DNA of 64,000 nt from Pseudomonadota bacterium (GTDB taxonomy: Bacteria; Pseudomonadota; Gammaproteobacteria; Steroidobacterales; Steroidobacteraceae), in assembly GCA_023423935.1 (NCBI GenBank), contig JAFAEQ010000002.1:1-64000 (forward strand), written 5' to 3'. Positions within the stretch are counted from its first letter, which is position 1, and the number at the start of each line of letters is the position of its first letter. Made by a program: the position numbers and the translations under genes. Of the stretch, positions 8,158 to 16,532 are shown one piece after another. The notes below the pieces were generated by a model. That model was given only the letters and a program-made list of their open reading frames with translations, was not told the DNA's origin and ran no database searches.

Positions 8158-8553
8158 TCACTCCTTCCTTCTCAAATCCCGCAACACACGACGATCATGT
8201 TTTTCCGGCCGCCCGTCGGGCGCAGGCGCGGCTAGCCGCGCATATGCACGGCGGGTTTCGCGGGCGGCGATGCTCTCTGCGGTTTCCTCATAGAAGAGAC
8301 GCGCCTCGGAGGCTGGGCCGCGACGGACCGGGATGCCGCGGACGATCACTTCGAAGCGGGCTTCCTCACGCGTGATCAACAAACGATCGTCGATGCGCAG
8401 TACTCGCGAAGGTTTGACGCGGTCGCCGTTCACGTGAACCAGTCCGCCCTGTACCGCATCGGTCGCTGCGGAGCGGCTCTTGAAAAAGCGTGTGAACCAC
8501 AACCATTTATCGATGCGGATGGTCGTGTCGTCGGTGTCTTCGTCGGCGCTCAT
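8158..8553 (-). CDS. hslR: Hsp15-like RNA-binding S4 domain protein
   Basis: A 131-aa protein with an S4 RNA-binding domain at residues 13-75 (IRIDKWLWFTRFFKSRSAATDAVQGGLVHVNG, then VKPSRVLRIDDRLLI) and a basic C-terminal tail. E. coli Hsp15 recognises 50S subunits carrying a stalled peptidyl-tRNA after a premature release and helps recycle them. Length and motif order match that family. An ATG three codons upstream is also possible. The gene is divergent from glpD with about 100 bp between, and converges with xdhC across a repeat element. Confidence 0.88.
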   Translation of the reverse strand: MSADEDTDDTTIRIDKWLWFTRFFKSRSAATDAVQGGLVHVNGDRVKPSRVLRIDDRLLITREEARFEVIVRGIPVRRGPASEARLFYEETAESIAARETRRAYARLAAPAPDGRPEKHDRRVLRDLRRKE

Positions 8554-8654
8554 GACCGGCACTATACCCGCGCCCCCGCCGATGGGCGGCGGCGAACTTG
8601 CGGTGCTGTCGTCGGCTTCCTACTATCGAATCGTCCAATCTCATCGCCCCTACC

Positions 8655-10202
8655 GTGAGCTCCTTCAACGCCCCCACCGATCGTGTCGACCTGTTCATCG
8701 TGGGCGGCGGCATCAATGGTGTCGGCATTGCTCGCGATGCGGCGGGACGAGGTCACAAGGTCTTTCTGGCCGAGCAGTCCGATCTTGCGGGCGCCACTTC
8801 GTCCTCGAGCACGAAACTGATCCATGGCGGACTGCGCTATCTCGAGCAGTTCGAGTTTCGACTCGTCCACGAGGCGTTGGCCGAGCGCGAGCGGCTGCTT
8901 GGCATCGCCCCGCATATCATCCGGCCCATGCAGTTCGTGGTCCCGCATTTGCGCGGACTGCGTCCGCGCTGGCAGATTCGTGCCGGACTCTTCATCTACG
9001 ACCATCTCGCAGCGCGCCGCCGACTCCCGGCATCGCGTTCCGTCCGCCTGACCGACGGACCGTTCGCCGGAATATTGAAGGACTCGCTGCGCTACGGATT
9101 CTCCTACGCAGACTGCTGGGTCGATGACAGCCGGCTGGTGGTACTGAATGCAATGGACGCCGCACAGCGAGGCGCCGTGATCCGCACGCGGACCCGTTTC
9201 ATCGAAGCAGCGGTCGAGGGCGATCACTGGAAAGTCCGGCTGCACGATGAGGCAAGCGACACGTCGTACGAGGTCATCGCGCGCACGCTCGTCAACGCAG
9301 CCGGCCCGTGGGTGGAGCAGGTACTGCATCGCATGCGTGGCGTTCACAACGATGCGCAGATCCGGCTCGTCAAAGGCAGCCACATCGTCGTGCCGCGCCT
9401 CTATTGCGGCGACCATGCGTTCCTGCTGCAGCATCCGGACGGACGCGTGATCTTCACGATTCCGTATGAAGATGAGTTCACCCTGATCGGCACGACCGAT
9501 GTTCCTTGCGACGATCCTCCGGCGGCGGCGCGGATATCGACTGCTGAGATCGAGTATCTGTGCAACACAGTGAATGAATATTTCGCGCGCAGCATCGGGC
9601 CGCAGGATGTCCGCTGGAGCTATGCGGGCGTGCGTCCGCTCAGCGATGACGAGGCGGCGAATGCGTCGAAAGTCACGCGCGATTACAAACTGGAATTACT
9701 GATCGAAGACGACCGCCCGCCTCTGCTGTCGATCTTCGGCGGCAAGATCACGACCTATCGTCGTCTCTCCGAAGCGGCATTGCAGAAACTTCATCCGTAC
9801 ATCGGCGGCCCGAAGCAATCCTGGACCGATGCGGCACCGTTACCGGGCGGCGATCTGCCGCAAGGCGATTTCGATGCGTTCCTGCGTGGAGTCCAGCATC
9901 GCTGGCCCTTTCTGCCGCCGACGCTCACCCGACGGCTTGCACATGCTTACGGAACCCGCATCAGCGAGATCGTAGGCGCAGCACGCAGCATGGAGGATCT
10001 CGGTATTCATTTCGGCGCCGGACTCACGCGCGCCGAGGTGGATTATCTGCGCAATCACGAATGGGCACTGAGCGTCGAAGACATCCTTTGGCGACGGACC
10101 AAGCTGGGCCTGCACCTTTCAGATTCAGGCCGCGCAGAGCTCGCTCGCTATGTCGGCGATCGCGCCACAACCGCAACGCGGGAGCGAGTCGACACCGCTT
10201 GA
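8655..10202 (+). CDS. glpD: Aerobic glycerol-3-phosphate dehydrogenase
   Basis: A 515-aa FAD enzyme that oxidises sn-glycerol 3-phosphate to dihydroxyacetone phosphate at the inner membrane and feeds electrons to quinone. The FAD motif VGGGINGVGIARDAAGRG is at the N-terminus, followed by the signature STKLIHGGLRYLEQFEFRLV. KGSHIVVPRLY and IGTTDVPCDDPP follow in the middle, and a helical C-terminal domain ends the protein. The GTG start (VSSFNAPTDRVDLF) gives the family's usual N-terminus; an ATG 57 nt upstream would add 19 residues with no similarity. No glpK, glpF or glpR is beside it. Confidence 0.92.
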   Translation: MSSFNAPTDRVDLFIVGGGINGVGIARDAAGRGHKVFLAEQSDLAGATSSSSTKLIHGGLRYLEQFEFRLVHEALAERERLLGIAPHIIRPMQFVVPHLRGLRPRWQIRAGLFIYDHLAARRRLPASRSVRLTDGPFAGILKDSLRYGFSYADCWVDDSRLVVLNAMDAAQRGAVIRTRTRFIEAAVEGDHWKVRLHDEASDTSYEVIARTLVNAAGPWVEQVLHRMRGVHNDAQIRLVKGSHIVVPRLYCGDHAFLLQHPDGRVIFTIPYEDEFTLIGTTDVPCDDPPAAARISTAEIEYLCNTVNEYFARSIGPQDVRWSYAGVRPLSDDEAANASKVTRDYKLELLIEDDRPPLLSIFGGKITTYRRLSEAALQKLHPYIGGPKQSWTDAAPLPGGDLPQGDFDAFLRGVQHRWPFLPPTLTRRLAHAYGTRISEIVGAARSMEDLGIHFGAGLTRAEVDYLRNHEWALSVEDILWRRTKLGLHLSDSGRAELARYVGDRATTATRERVDTA

Positions 10203-10285
10203 TCGGACTTCGGGTTGCGCGCAATTGCATACAGCGCATTGCGCGTGCGTCGATGGCAAAATCACCGCCTTCTTCGTTTCAGGTG

Positions 10286-11482
10286 ATGGCAGTGAAAAGC
10301 GAATTCCTTCGGCGCCTCGCATCGGACACCGAACAACTCCGCGAGCAAGGCCTGTTCAAACCCGAGCGCGTGCTCACTTCGCCGCAACAGGCCGTCGTGC
10401 GCGTGAACGATGGCTCGGAAGTCATCAACCTTTGCGCCAACAACTATCTCGGCCTCGCCAACGATGCGTCCGTTCGCGAAGCGGCGCGAGTCGCGCTCGA
10501 TCGCTACGGCTATGGCATGGCATCCGTCCGTTTCATCTGCGGCACGCACAGCGTTCACAAGGAGCTCGAGAATCGTCTCAGCCGCTTTCTCGGCACCGAG
10601 GACACGATCCTGTATTCGTCTTGCTTCGATGCCAACGGCGGTCTGTTCGAAACGCTCCTCGATGAAAAGGACGCAGTGATCAGCGACGCACTGAATCACG
10701 CCAGCATCATCGACGGCATCCGTTTGTGCAAAGCGCAGCGTTTGCGTTACGCCAACAACGATCTCGGCGAGCTCGAAACACGCCTCAAGGAAGCGAGCAA
10801 CGCACGCGTGAGGCTGATCGCGACCGACGGCGTGTTCTCGATGGACGGTGTCATCGCGCGACTGAAGGACATCTGCGATCTCGCCGATCGCTACGATGCG
10901 CTCGTCATGGTCGACGACTCGCACGCCACCGGCTTCATCGGCGAGAACGGACGCGGCACGCACGAGCTGCGCGGCGTCATGGATCGCATCGACATTCTCA
11001 CCGGCACGCTGGGCAAGGCGCTCGGTGGCGCAAGTGGCGGTTACACGTCCGGTCGCAAAGAAATCATCGGCTGGTTGCGCCAGCGCTCCCGACCTTATTT
11101 GTTCTCTAACAGCATTCCGCCGTTCATCGCCGCCGCGAGCCTGCGTGTGCTGGATCTGCTCGAGGCCAATCACGAACTGCGACAGCGTCTGCGCGAGAAC
11201 GCCGAGTACTTCCGTCAGCAAATGACTGCAGCAGGCTTCGATCTGGTTCCAGGCGAACATCCGATCATTCCAGTCATGCTCGGCGATGCGAAGCTCGCAT
11301 CCGACTTCGCGCAGAAACTGCTGGCGCATGGCGTCTACGTCATCGGCTTCTCGTTCCCTGTCGTCCCGCACGGCAAAGCCCGCATCCGAACGCAAATGTC
11401 TGCAGCCCACACCAAAGCGCATCTCGACAAAGCCGTCGCCGCCTTCACCACCGTCGGCCGCGAACTCGGCGTGATCTCTTAG
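10286..11482 (+). CDS. kbl: Glycine C-acetyltransferase (2-amino-3-ketobutyrate CoA ligase)
   Basis: A 398-aa PLP enzyme, the same length as E. coli Kbl and closely similar throughout: VINLCANNYLGLAND, SVRFICGTHSVHKELE, ILYSSCFDANGG, DALNHASIIDG, VMVDDSHATGF. The PLP lysine is in TGTLGKALGGASGGY. It cleaves 2-amino-3-ketobutyrate with CoA to glycine and acetyl-CoA, the second step of threonine catabolism, and is followed by tdh for the first step. I chose the ATG of MAVKSEFLRRL because it matches the family N-terminus; another ATG lies 33 nt upstream. Confidence 0.95.
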   Translation: MAVKSEFLRRLASDTEQLREQGLFKPERVLTSPQQAVVRVNDGSEVINLCANNYLGLANDASVREAARVALDRYGYGMASVRFICGTHSVHKELENRLSRFLGTEDTILYSSCFDANGGLFETLLDEKDAVISDALNHASIIDGIRLCKAQRLRYANNDLGELETRLKEASNARVRLIATDGVFSMDGVIARLKDICDLADRYDALVMVDDSHATGFIGENGRGTHELRGVMDRIDILTGTLGKALGGASGGYTSGRKEIIGWLRQRSRPYLFSNSIPPFIAAASLRVLDLLEANHELRQRLRENAEYFRQQMTAAGFDLVPGEHPIIPVMLGDAKLASDFAQKLLAHGVYVIGFSFPVVPHGKARIRTQMSAAHTKAHLDKAVAAFTTVGRELGVIS

Positions 11483-11493
11483 TCTCTTAACCT

Positions 11494-11571
11494 CATCACT
11501 GCCATCACTGCCATCACCGATCATTCATCCCGATCACTCATCACTGTCATCACTCCATCACCTTCATCACT
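11494..11571 (+). repeat. CATCACTGC quasi-tandem repeat between kbl and tdh
   Basis: About nine copies of a CATCAC-based word, many at 9-bp spacing (catcactgc catcactgc catcaccga ... catcactgt catcactcc), fill almost the whole 97-nt spacer between the kbl stop and the tdh start. No inverted arm is present, unlike the other periodic spacers. The run leaves little room for a conventional tdh ribosome-binding site. Confidence 0.75.
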
Positions 11572-11579
11572 TTCCCAAT

Positions 11580-12611
11580 ATGCACGCCCTAGTCAAAGCG
11601 CACGCTGCTCCCGGCATCGAACTGCAAGACATCCCGCGACCGACCATCGGCCATAACGACGTTCTGATTCGCGTGAAGCGCACCGCGATCTGTGGTACCG
11701 ACATGCACATCTACAACTGGGACGGCTGGGCCCAACGCACCATCCCCGTCCCGATGGCGGTGGGTCACGAATACTGCGGCGAGATCGTGGAAATCGGCAG
11801 TGAGGTCTCGGGCTTCAAGCCAGGCGATCGCGTGTCGGGTGAAGGCCATATCACCTGCGGTCATTGCCGCAACTGTCGCGCGGGTCGACGACATCTCTGT
11901 CGCAATACGGTCGGCGTCGGCGTGAATCGGCCCGGCTGCTTTGCCGAGTACGTGGTCATTCCCGCGCTGAACGCATTCAAGCTCCCCGACGCAATCGATG
12001 ACGAGATCGCGGCGATCCTCGATCCGCTCGGCAATGCGGTTCACACCGCACTCGCCTTCGATGTCGTCGGCGAGGATGTGCTGATCACTGGCGCAGGCCC
12101 GATCGGCATCATGGCCGCGGCCATCGTGCGCTTCGTCGGCGCTCGTCACGTGGTCATCACCGACGTGAACGACTATCGACTCGAGCTCGCACGCAAGATG
12201 GGCGCAACGCTGGCGCTCAACGTCACTCGCGATTCGCTCGACGATGCGATGAAGCAGCTCGGCATGCAGGAAGGCTTCGACGTCGGGCTCGAGATGTCAG
12301 GCAATGCCGCCGCCTTTCGCGACCTGCTGCGAACGATGCATCACGGCGGCAGCGTTGCTCTTCTCGGACTTCCGCCCAACGAAGTCGCCATCGACTGGAA
12401 CGAAGTGATCCTGAAGGGCCTCACCCTCAAAGGCATCTACGGCCGCCAGATGTTCGAGACCTGGTACAAGATGGCTGCCATCCTCCAAAGCGGCCTCGAC
12501 ATCCGCCCCATCATCACCCACCGCATGCCCTACACCGAGTATCAGCGCGCATTCGAAATCATGGGCAAGGGGCAGTCGGGTAAAGTCGTGATGGATTGGG
12601 AGAAGAAATGA
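11580..12611 (+). CDS. tdh: L-threonine 3-dehydrogenase
   Basis: A 343-aa zinc-dependent medium-chain dehydrogenase that oxidises L-threonine to 2-amino-3-ketobutyrate with NAD+. It shows the catalytic zinc Cys in AICGTDMHIYNWD, the GHEYCGEIVEIG motif, the structural zinc cysteines in GHITCGHCRNCRAGRRHLC, and the Rossmann motif ITGAGPIGIMAAAIV. E. coli Tdh is 341 aa. It forms the kbl-tdh operon with the preceding gene. The ATG directly follows an A-rich end of the repeat-filled spacer, and no good Shine-Dalgarno sequence is visible. The last 13 codons are duplicated downstream. Confidence 0.95.
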   Translation: MHALVKAHAAPGIELQDIPRPTIGHNDVLIRVKRTAICGTDMHIYNWDGWAQRTIPVPMAVGHEYCGEIVEIGSEVSGFKPGDRVSGEGHITCGHCRNCRAGRRHLCRNTVGVGVNRPGCFAEYVVIPALNAFKLPDAIDDEIAAILDPLGNAVHTALAFDVVGEDVLITGAGPIGIMAAAIVRFVGARHVVITDVNDYRLELARKMGATLALNVTRDSLDDAMKQLGMQEGFDVGLEMSGNAAAFRDLLRTMHHGGSVALLGLPPNEVAIDWNEVILKGLTLKGIYGRQMFETWYKMAAILQSGLDIRPIITHRMPYTEYQRAFEIMGKGQSGKVVMDWEKK

Positions 12612-12950
12612 GATCGGCCGCAAGGACCGCATAAAAGAACAATCATTCGTTGAAGCGGGCGGCACCCGGTCTCGCATCCTTCCGGTGCAATCGCCCAATC
12701 TGCCGCGCCCTTCTTGCCTTACAAGGACACCTTCTTTTTTGCGGTCTTTGCGGCTATTCCCGTCCCTCTTCGCGCCACGCCAGTCGGGGAAGGTCGCGAT
12801 GGATTGGGAAAAGAAATGAGATCGGTCGCAAGGACCGCATAAAAGAACCAAGCGAACGGCACCCGCTCTCGCATCCACCCAGTGCGATCGCTCAAGCTGC
12901 GGTGCCTTTTCTGCTTAGAGGACAGCCTCTTTTTTGCGGTCTTTGCGGCC
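12573..12950 (+). repeat. Tandem duplication of the tdh 3' end with its inverted-repeat element
   Basis: A unit of about 200 bp occurs twice. Each copy begins with the tdh C-terminal codons, continues through a stop, then carries a left arm (12616-12638; 12824-12848) and a right arm (12733-12753; 12927-12950) of the CCGCAAAGA/CCGCAAGGA type. The copies are offset by exactly 208 bp at the tdh end and by 195 bp at the right arm, so internal indels have accumulated. The second right arm ends 11 nt from the sppA stop. The arms match those of the xdhC/hslR element. Confidence 0.82.
12781..12819 (+). pseudogene. Duplicated 3' fragment of tdh
   Basis: Thirteen codons reading QSGKVAMDWEKK plus a stop match the genuine tdh ending QSGKVVMDWEKK with one substitution. 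There is no start codon or upstream coding sequence in this copy, so it is a non-functional remnant carried along by the tandem duplication. Confidence 0.75.
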
Positions 12951-12960
12951 GTCCCGTTCC

Positions 12961-14799
12961 TTAGTTGGCAGCGCAGGCGCAGTAGTAATACACCTGCTTC
13001 GGGTCGCTGAAGCGCGCGAGGCGTGCGAGTTCGGCTTCCATAGGTGAGAGCAGTTTGCGGGCGGACAGGAACAGCTCGTTTTTCGGCAGCAACGCGCGCG
13101 TGATGCGCGCGGCGAGGACTTGCGACTGGCGCGCGAGGGCCTGGCGCCAGCCGAGCGAGGGTTCGATATATTCGACCTTGTAATCCTTGCTGAGACCGGC
13201 GCGTTCTGCGGCGGCGTCGAGAGCGTCCTTGTACGAGCCGAGCTTGTCGACCAGGCCGATTTTCTGGGCATCGACGCCCGCCCAGACCCGCCCCTGTGCG
13301 ATGGCGTCTATATCCTCGAAGGATTTGTCGCGTGCCTGGGCCACGTGCCCCACGAAAGTGGTGTACGCATGTTCGACCGAGAGCTGAAGGATTTCTTTGG
13401 TCTGATCGTTCAAGGTCCGCTCCACGCTGAGCGCGCCCGCGAAGGGCGTCGTGCCGACGCCGTCGCTCGAGATTCCGAACTTCTCCAGCGTTCGCTCGAA
13501 AGTCGGGAACACCGCGAACACACCGATAGAACCGGTGAGCGTCGCGGGGCTTGCCCAGATCTCATCGGCATCCATTGCAATGTAATAGCCGCCGGACGCA
13601 GCAACGCTGCTCATCGACGCGACCACCGGTTTGCCCGAGGCTCGCAGCGCATCGACCTCGCGACGGATGACCTCGGAGGCGAGCATGCTGCCGCCGGGAC
13701 TGTCGATGCGAAGGACGACACCCTTGACCGAATCGTCGAAGCGCGCCTGACGCAGCAGTCGTACCGCCGACTCCGAGCCCACCGTGCCCGGCGGTTGATC
13801 GCCATCGAGAATCTCGCCCGAGGCAACCACCACACCCAGACGATCGCCTTCGAGCCGCAGCACGCGCGATGCACGCACCGACGCGAGGTAGTCCCAGTGG
13901 TTCACGCCCCGAAAGCTGTGATCCTGCTTGTCCTCGCCCACCAGATCCTTCAGGTACTCCTCGACTTCATTGCGTGACTTGAGCTCGGTCACCAGTCCGC
14001 GCTCGAGCGCAACCTGGGCAAGATCGCCCTTGCTTGCGCGCGTTAATGCCGCCAGATCGTTCACATAGGTTGCGATGGCCGTGCCATCGATGCCGCGCGC
14101 CTGCGTCACTGCCAGCTGATACTGATCCCAGATCGCGTTGAGCCACGCGAGGCTTTCCTCGCGCTCGGTATCCGACATGTCGCTGCGGCTGTATTGATCG
14201 GTGAACGACTTGAACTTGCCGGCACGGAAAATATTCACGTCGACGGCAAGCTTGTCGATCGCTCCCTTCAGAAAGGTGCGGTAGTACCCATAACCCTCGA
14301 TGAACAGGAAGCCCTGCGGATCGAGGAACACGTCGTCGGCGTTGGCGGCCAGGTAATACTGCGATTGGTCGTAGGCCTCACCGAGCGCCACGACGCGTTT
14401 GCCCGTCGCACGGAAATCGCGCACGGCATTCGCCAGTTCGCTGAGCTTCGGGATACCGCCGCCGCTCATATTGCTCAGATCGAGGACGAGCACCTTGATG
14501 CGCTCGTCCTTCCTGGCTGCTTCGATCGCCTCGGTCAGATCGCGGATCAGCGTTTCAGCGCGGCCGTAACCGTATGCCTCTGCCACTGCGCGTTCGAAGG
14601 GATCGCCGGAGAGTTGATCCACCAGCGCGCCTTGCGGTGCGATCACCAGAGCAGCCGAGCTCGGCACGATGGGATTGTTCGGCGAAAGCAGCATCAGCAG
14701 CACACCGAAGATCACCAGCAGCACGATCAGATGCAGCACCTTGCGCAGTGCATCCAGTGCTTTCCACAGGAATCCGAAGATCGCAGCGAGAACTTTCAT
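12961..14799 (-). CDS. sppA: Signal peptide peptidase SppA, 67-kDa type
   Basis: A 612-aa inner-membrane serine protease (E. coli 618 aa) that degrades cleaved signal peptides. An N-terminal membrane anchor (residues 18-45) is followed by two S49 peptidase repeats. Aligning with the E. coli enzyme, the general base is Lys197 in AGKFKSFTDQ of the first repeat, and the nucleophile is Ser402 in SSVAASGGYYIAMDADEI of the second. The surrounding SPATLTGSIGV is typical. It is a single minus-strand gene converging with tdh. The unusual tail ends in a Tyr/Cys/Ala-rich stretch (VYYYCACAAN). Confidence 0.93.
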   Translation of the reverse strand: MKVLAAIFGFLWKALDALRKVLHLIVLLVIFGVLLMLLSPNNPIVPSSAALVIAPQGALVDQLSGDPFERAVAEAYGYGRAETLIRDLTEAIEAARKDERIKVLVLDLSNMSGGGIPKLSELANAVRDFRATGKRVVALGEAYDQSQYYLAANADDVFLDPQGFLFIEGYGYYRTFLKGAIDKLAVDVNIFRAGKFKSFTDQYSRSDMSDTEREESLAWLNAIWDQYQLAVTQARGIDGTAIATYVNDLAALTRASKGDLAQVALERGLVTELKSRNEVEEYLKDLVGEDKQDHSFRGVNHWDYLASVRASRVLRLEGDRLGVVVASGEILDGDQPPGTVGSESAVRLLRQARFDDSVKGVVLRIDSPGGSMLASEVIRREVDALRASGKPVVASMSSVAASGGYYIAMDADEIWASPATLTGSIGVFAVFPTFERTLEKFGISSDGVGTTPFAGALSVERTLNDQTKEILQLSVEHAYTTFVGHVAQARDKSFEDIDAIAQGRVWAGVDAQKIGLVDKLGSYKDALDAAAERAGLSKDYKVEYIEPSLGWRQALARQSQVLAARITRALLPKNELFLSARKLLSPMEAELARLARFSDPKQVYYYCACAAN

Positions 14800-14863
14800 G
14801 GTGCAGCTTCGATGAGCGAGGAAACGGTGAGCTTAACAAACGACCCGCGGGATCCATGTCCCC

Positions 14864-15970
14864 CTATCGGGCAGTGTAGGTCAGACGATAGATGGCTCCG
14901 GCCTGATCGTCAGAGATCAACAGGGAACCGTCCTCGAGCTGCAGCAGATCCACCGGCCGGCCGAATACCTCGTTACCGCGATTGAAGCCGGTTGCGAACG
15001 GCTCGTATGCCACGGCTTTGTCGCCATCGAGGGTGACGGTCGTGATGCGATAGCCGCTCTTGGTGCTGCGATTCCACGAACCGTGCTCCGCAATGAAGGC
15101 GCGATTGCGATACTGCTCCGGGAACGCATTGCCGGTGTAGAACTTCACGGCGAGCGGTGCGACATGTGCGCCGAGCAACTGGACCGGTGGCGTGCTTTGC
15201 GCGCACTCGCCCAGCCGACCGAAATCGGGGTCCTTGATGTCCTTGCCGTGGCAGTACGGGAAACCGAAATCGAGACCCGCGCGCGGCGCGTGATTGAGCT
15301 CGCAGGGCGGTGCATCGTTACCCAGATAGTCACGGCCGTTATCCGTGAACCAGAGCTCGCGCGTGGACGGATGCCAGGTGAACCCCACCGTATTGCGAAT
15401 GCCGCGTGCGAACACTTCGTGTCCCGAGCCGTCTGGATTCATGCGTGTGATGACGGCGTAATTCGGTTCGTTGCAAACGTTGCAGGGCGCACCGATCGGG
15501 ACATAAAGCTTTCCGTCCGGCCCGAAGGCGATGTACTTCCAGCCGTGATGCCCGTCTCGCGGCAGATCGTCGCGAACGACTTTCGGTTTGGGCGGCTGTT
15601 CGAGTGCGGACTCGATGCCGTCGTATCGCAGAATGCGGCTCACCTCGGCGACATAGAGCGCATCGTCCCGAAAGGCCACGCCGTTGGGCATGTTCAGTCC
15701 GTTCGCAATGATTCGCACAGTGGGCTTCCCCGCCCCTTCCGTCGGACTGACCGCATAGACGCGTCCGCGTCGTGTCCCCACGAACAGCGTGCCCTTAGGT
15801 CCGAGCGTCATCGAACGCGCGCCGGGTACTGCATCGGAATAAACGCTGAGCTCGAAGCCGCTCGGCACCCGCACGTTGGCGAGCACCCGATCGGTCGCAC
15901 TGCTCGCGTGCACGGCCGAGACGAAGAACAGCGTCAGGAGGGAGAACAGACAGTGACGGGCAAGTTGCAT
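14864..15970 (-). CDS. Sorbosone dehydrogenase-like PQQ beta-propeller protein
   Basis: A 368-aa periplasmic protein with a signal peptide (MQLARHCLFSLLTLFFVSAVHA) and a glucose/sorbosone dehydrogenase beta-propeller: PSGFELSVYSDAVPGARSM, NMPNGVAFRDDALYVAEVSRILRYD, HHGWKYIAFGPDGKLYVPIGAPCNVC, GIRNTVGFTWHPSTRELWFTDNGRD, FIAEHGSWNRS. Soluble members oxidise aldoses or sorbosone with PQQ. No heme-c motif is present, so electrons would leave through a separate carrier. Cys pairs (CNVC and others) may form disulfides. It stands alone between sppA and the rplS operon. PQQ use fits the PQQ dehydrogenase at the right end of the window, although no pqq biosynthesis genes are visible. Confidence 0.82.
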   Translation of the reverse strand: MQLARHCLFSLLTLFFVSAVHASSATDRVLANVRVPSGFELSVYSDAVPGARSMTLGPKGTLFVGTRRGRVYAVSPTEGAGKPTVRIIANGLNMPNGVAFRDDALYVAEVSRILRYDGIESALEQPPKPKVVRDDLPRDGHHGWKYIAFGPDGKLYVPIGAPCNVCNEPNYAVITRMNPDGSGHEVFARGIRNTVGFTWHPSTRELWFTDNGRDYLGNDAPPCELNHAPRAGLDFGFPYCHGKDIKDPDFGRLGECAQSTPPVQLLGAHVAPLAVKFYTGNAFPEQYRNRAFIAEHGSWNRSTKSGYRITTVTLDGDKAVAYEPFATGFNRGNEVFGRPVDLLQLEDGSLLISDDQAGAIYRLTYTAR

Positions 15971-16059
15971 GCTGGACGACTCGAAGAGGCCTGCCCGAGT
16001 CTACGCACAGACCACCGCGCACTGCCATCGCGAAATCCAGACATCGTGGGCAGGATCAA

Positions 16060-16111
16060 AACGAAGAAGGCGCGAGACGCACACCCGCTCAGGTGGCATC
16101 TCGCGCCTTCT
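16060..16111 (-). terminator. Rho-independent terminator of the rpsP-rplS operon
   Basis: A perfect 13-bp stem (agaaggcgcgaga at 16065-16077 with its complement at 16099-16111) carries a smaller cacc/ggtg stem in its loop. On the minus strand it is followed by a short T-rich run (cgtttt). It lies about 50 nt beyond the rplS stop. Confidence 0.8.
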
Positions 16112-16127
16112 CGAGAACTTTGCTGCC

Positions 16128-16146
16128 TGAAACCCTGGAGGTTTCA
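16128..16146 (-). other. Small hairpin immediately after rplS
   Basis: A perfect 7-bp stem, tgaaacc/ggtttca, with a 5-nt loop starts 11 nt after the rplS stop and before the main terminator. It may protect the mRNA 3' end or aid termination; no T-tract follows. Confidence 0.4.
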
Positions 16147-16157
16147 GACGAGAAGGA

Positions 16158-16502
16158 TCAGACCTTCTCTTCGATGCGGGCAGCCTTACCCGTCAGATTG
16201 CGCAGGTAGTACAGCTTCGCGCGACGCACGTTGCCGCGGCGCTTGACGCTGATCGAGCCGATCGACGGGCTGTACGCCTGGAACACGCGCTCCACGCCTT
16301 CGCCGTGGGAGATCTTGCGAACGGTGAACGAGGAGTTCAGGCCGCGGTTGCGGCGTGCGATGACGACGCCTTCATAGGCCTGCACGCGCTCGCGATCGCC
16401 TTCCTTCACTTTCACTTCGACGACGACGGTATCGCCGGGAGAGAAATCCGGGATCTTCTTGTTCGTCGCTTCGCGCTCGAGCGTCTCGATGATGTTGGCC
16501 AT
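16158..16502 (-). CDS. rplS: 50S ribosomal protein L19
   Basis: A 114-aa ribosomal protein matching L19 along its whole length (IPDFSPGDTVVVEVKVKEGDRERVQAYEGVVIARRNRGL, ISHGEGVERVFQAYSP, LYYLRNLTGKAARI). L19 lies at the 30S-50S interface. It is last in the classical rpsP-rimM-trmD-rplS operon, 30 nt after trmD, and is followed by a strong terminator. Confidence 0.98.
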   Translation of the reverse strand: MANIIETLEREATNKKIPDFSPGDTVVVEVKVKEGDRERVQAYEGVVIARRNRGLNSSFTVRKISHGEGVERVFQAYSPSIGSISVKRRGNVRRAKLYYLRNLTGKAARIEEKV

Positions 16503-16532
16503 GATTGCACCGCTTCCAGATAAACGTTTGAT

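Noticed and set aside
8598..8654. An ATG start for glpD 57 nt upstream of the chosen GTG
   Set aside because: The added 19 residues (MRCCRRLPTIESS...) have no counterpart in GlpD proteins, and the GTG gives the expected distance to the FAD motif. The ATG is not excluded.
14864..15970. Reading the sorbosone dehydrogenase-like gene as part of the alcohol dehydrogenase/oxidase system
   Set aside because: It is about 48 kb away in a housekeeping neighbourhood, has no cytochrome partner, and shares only the possible use of PQQ.
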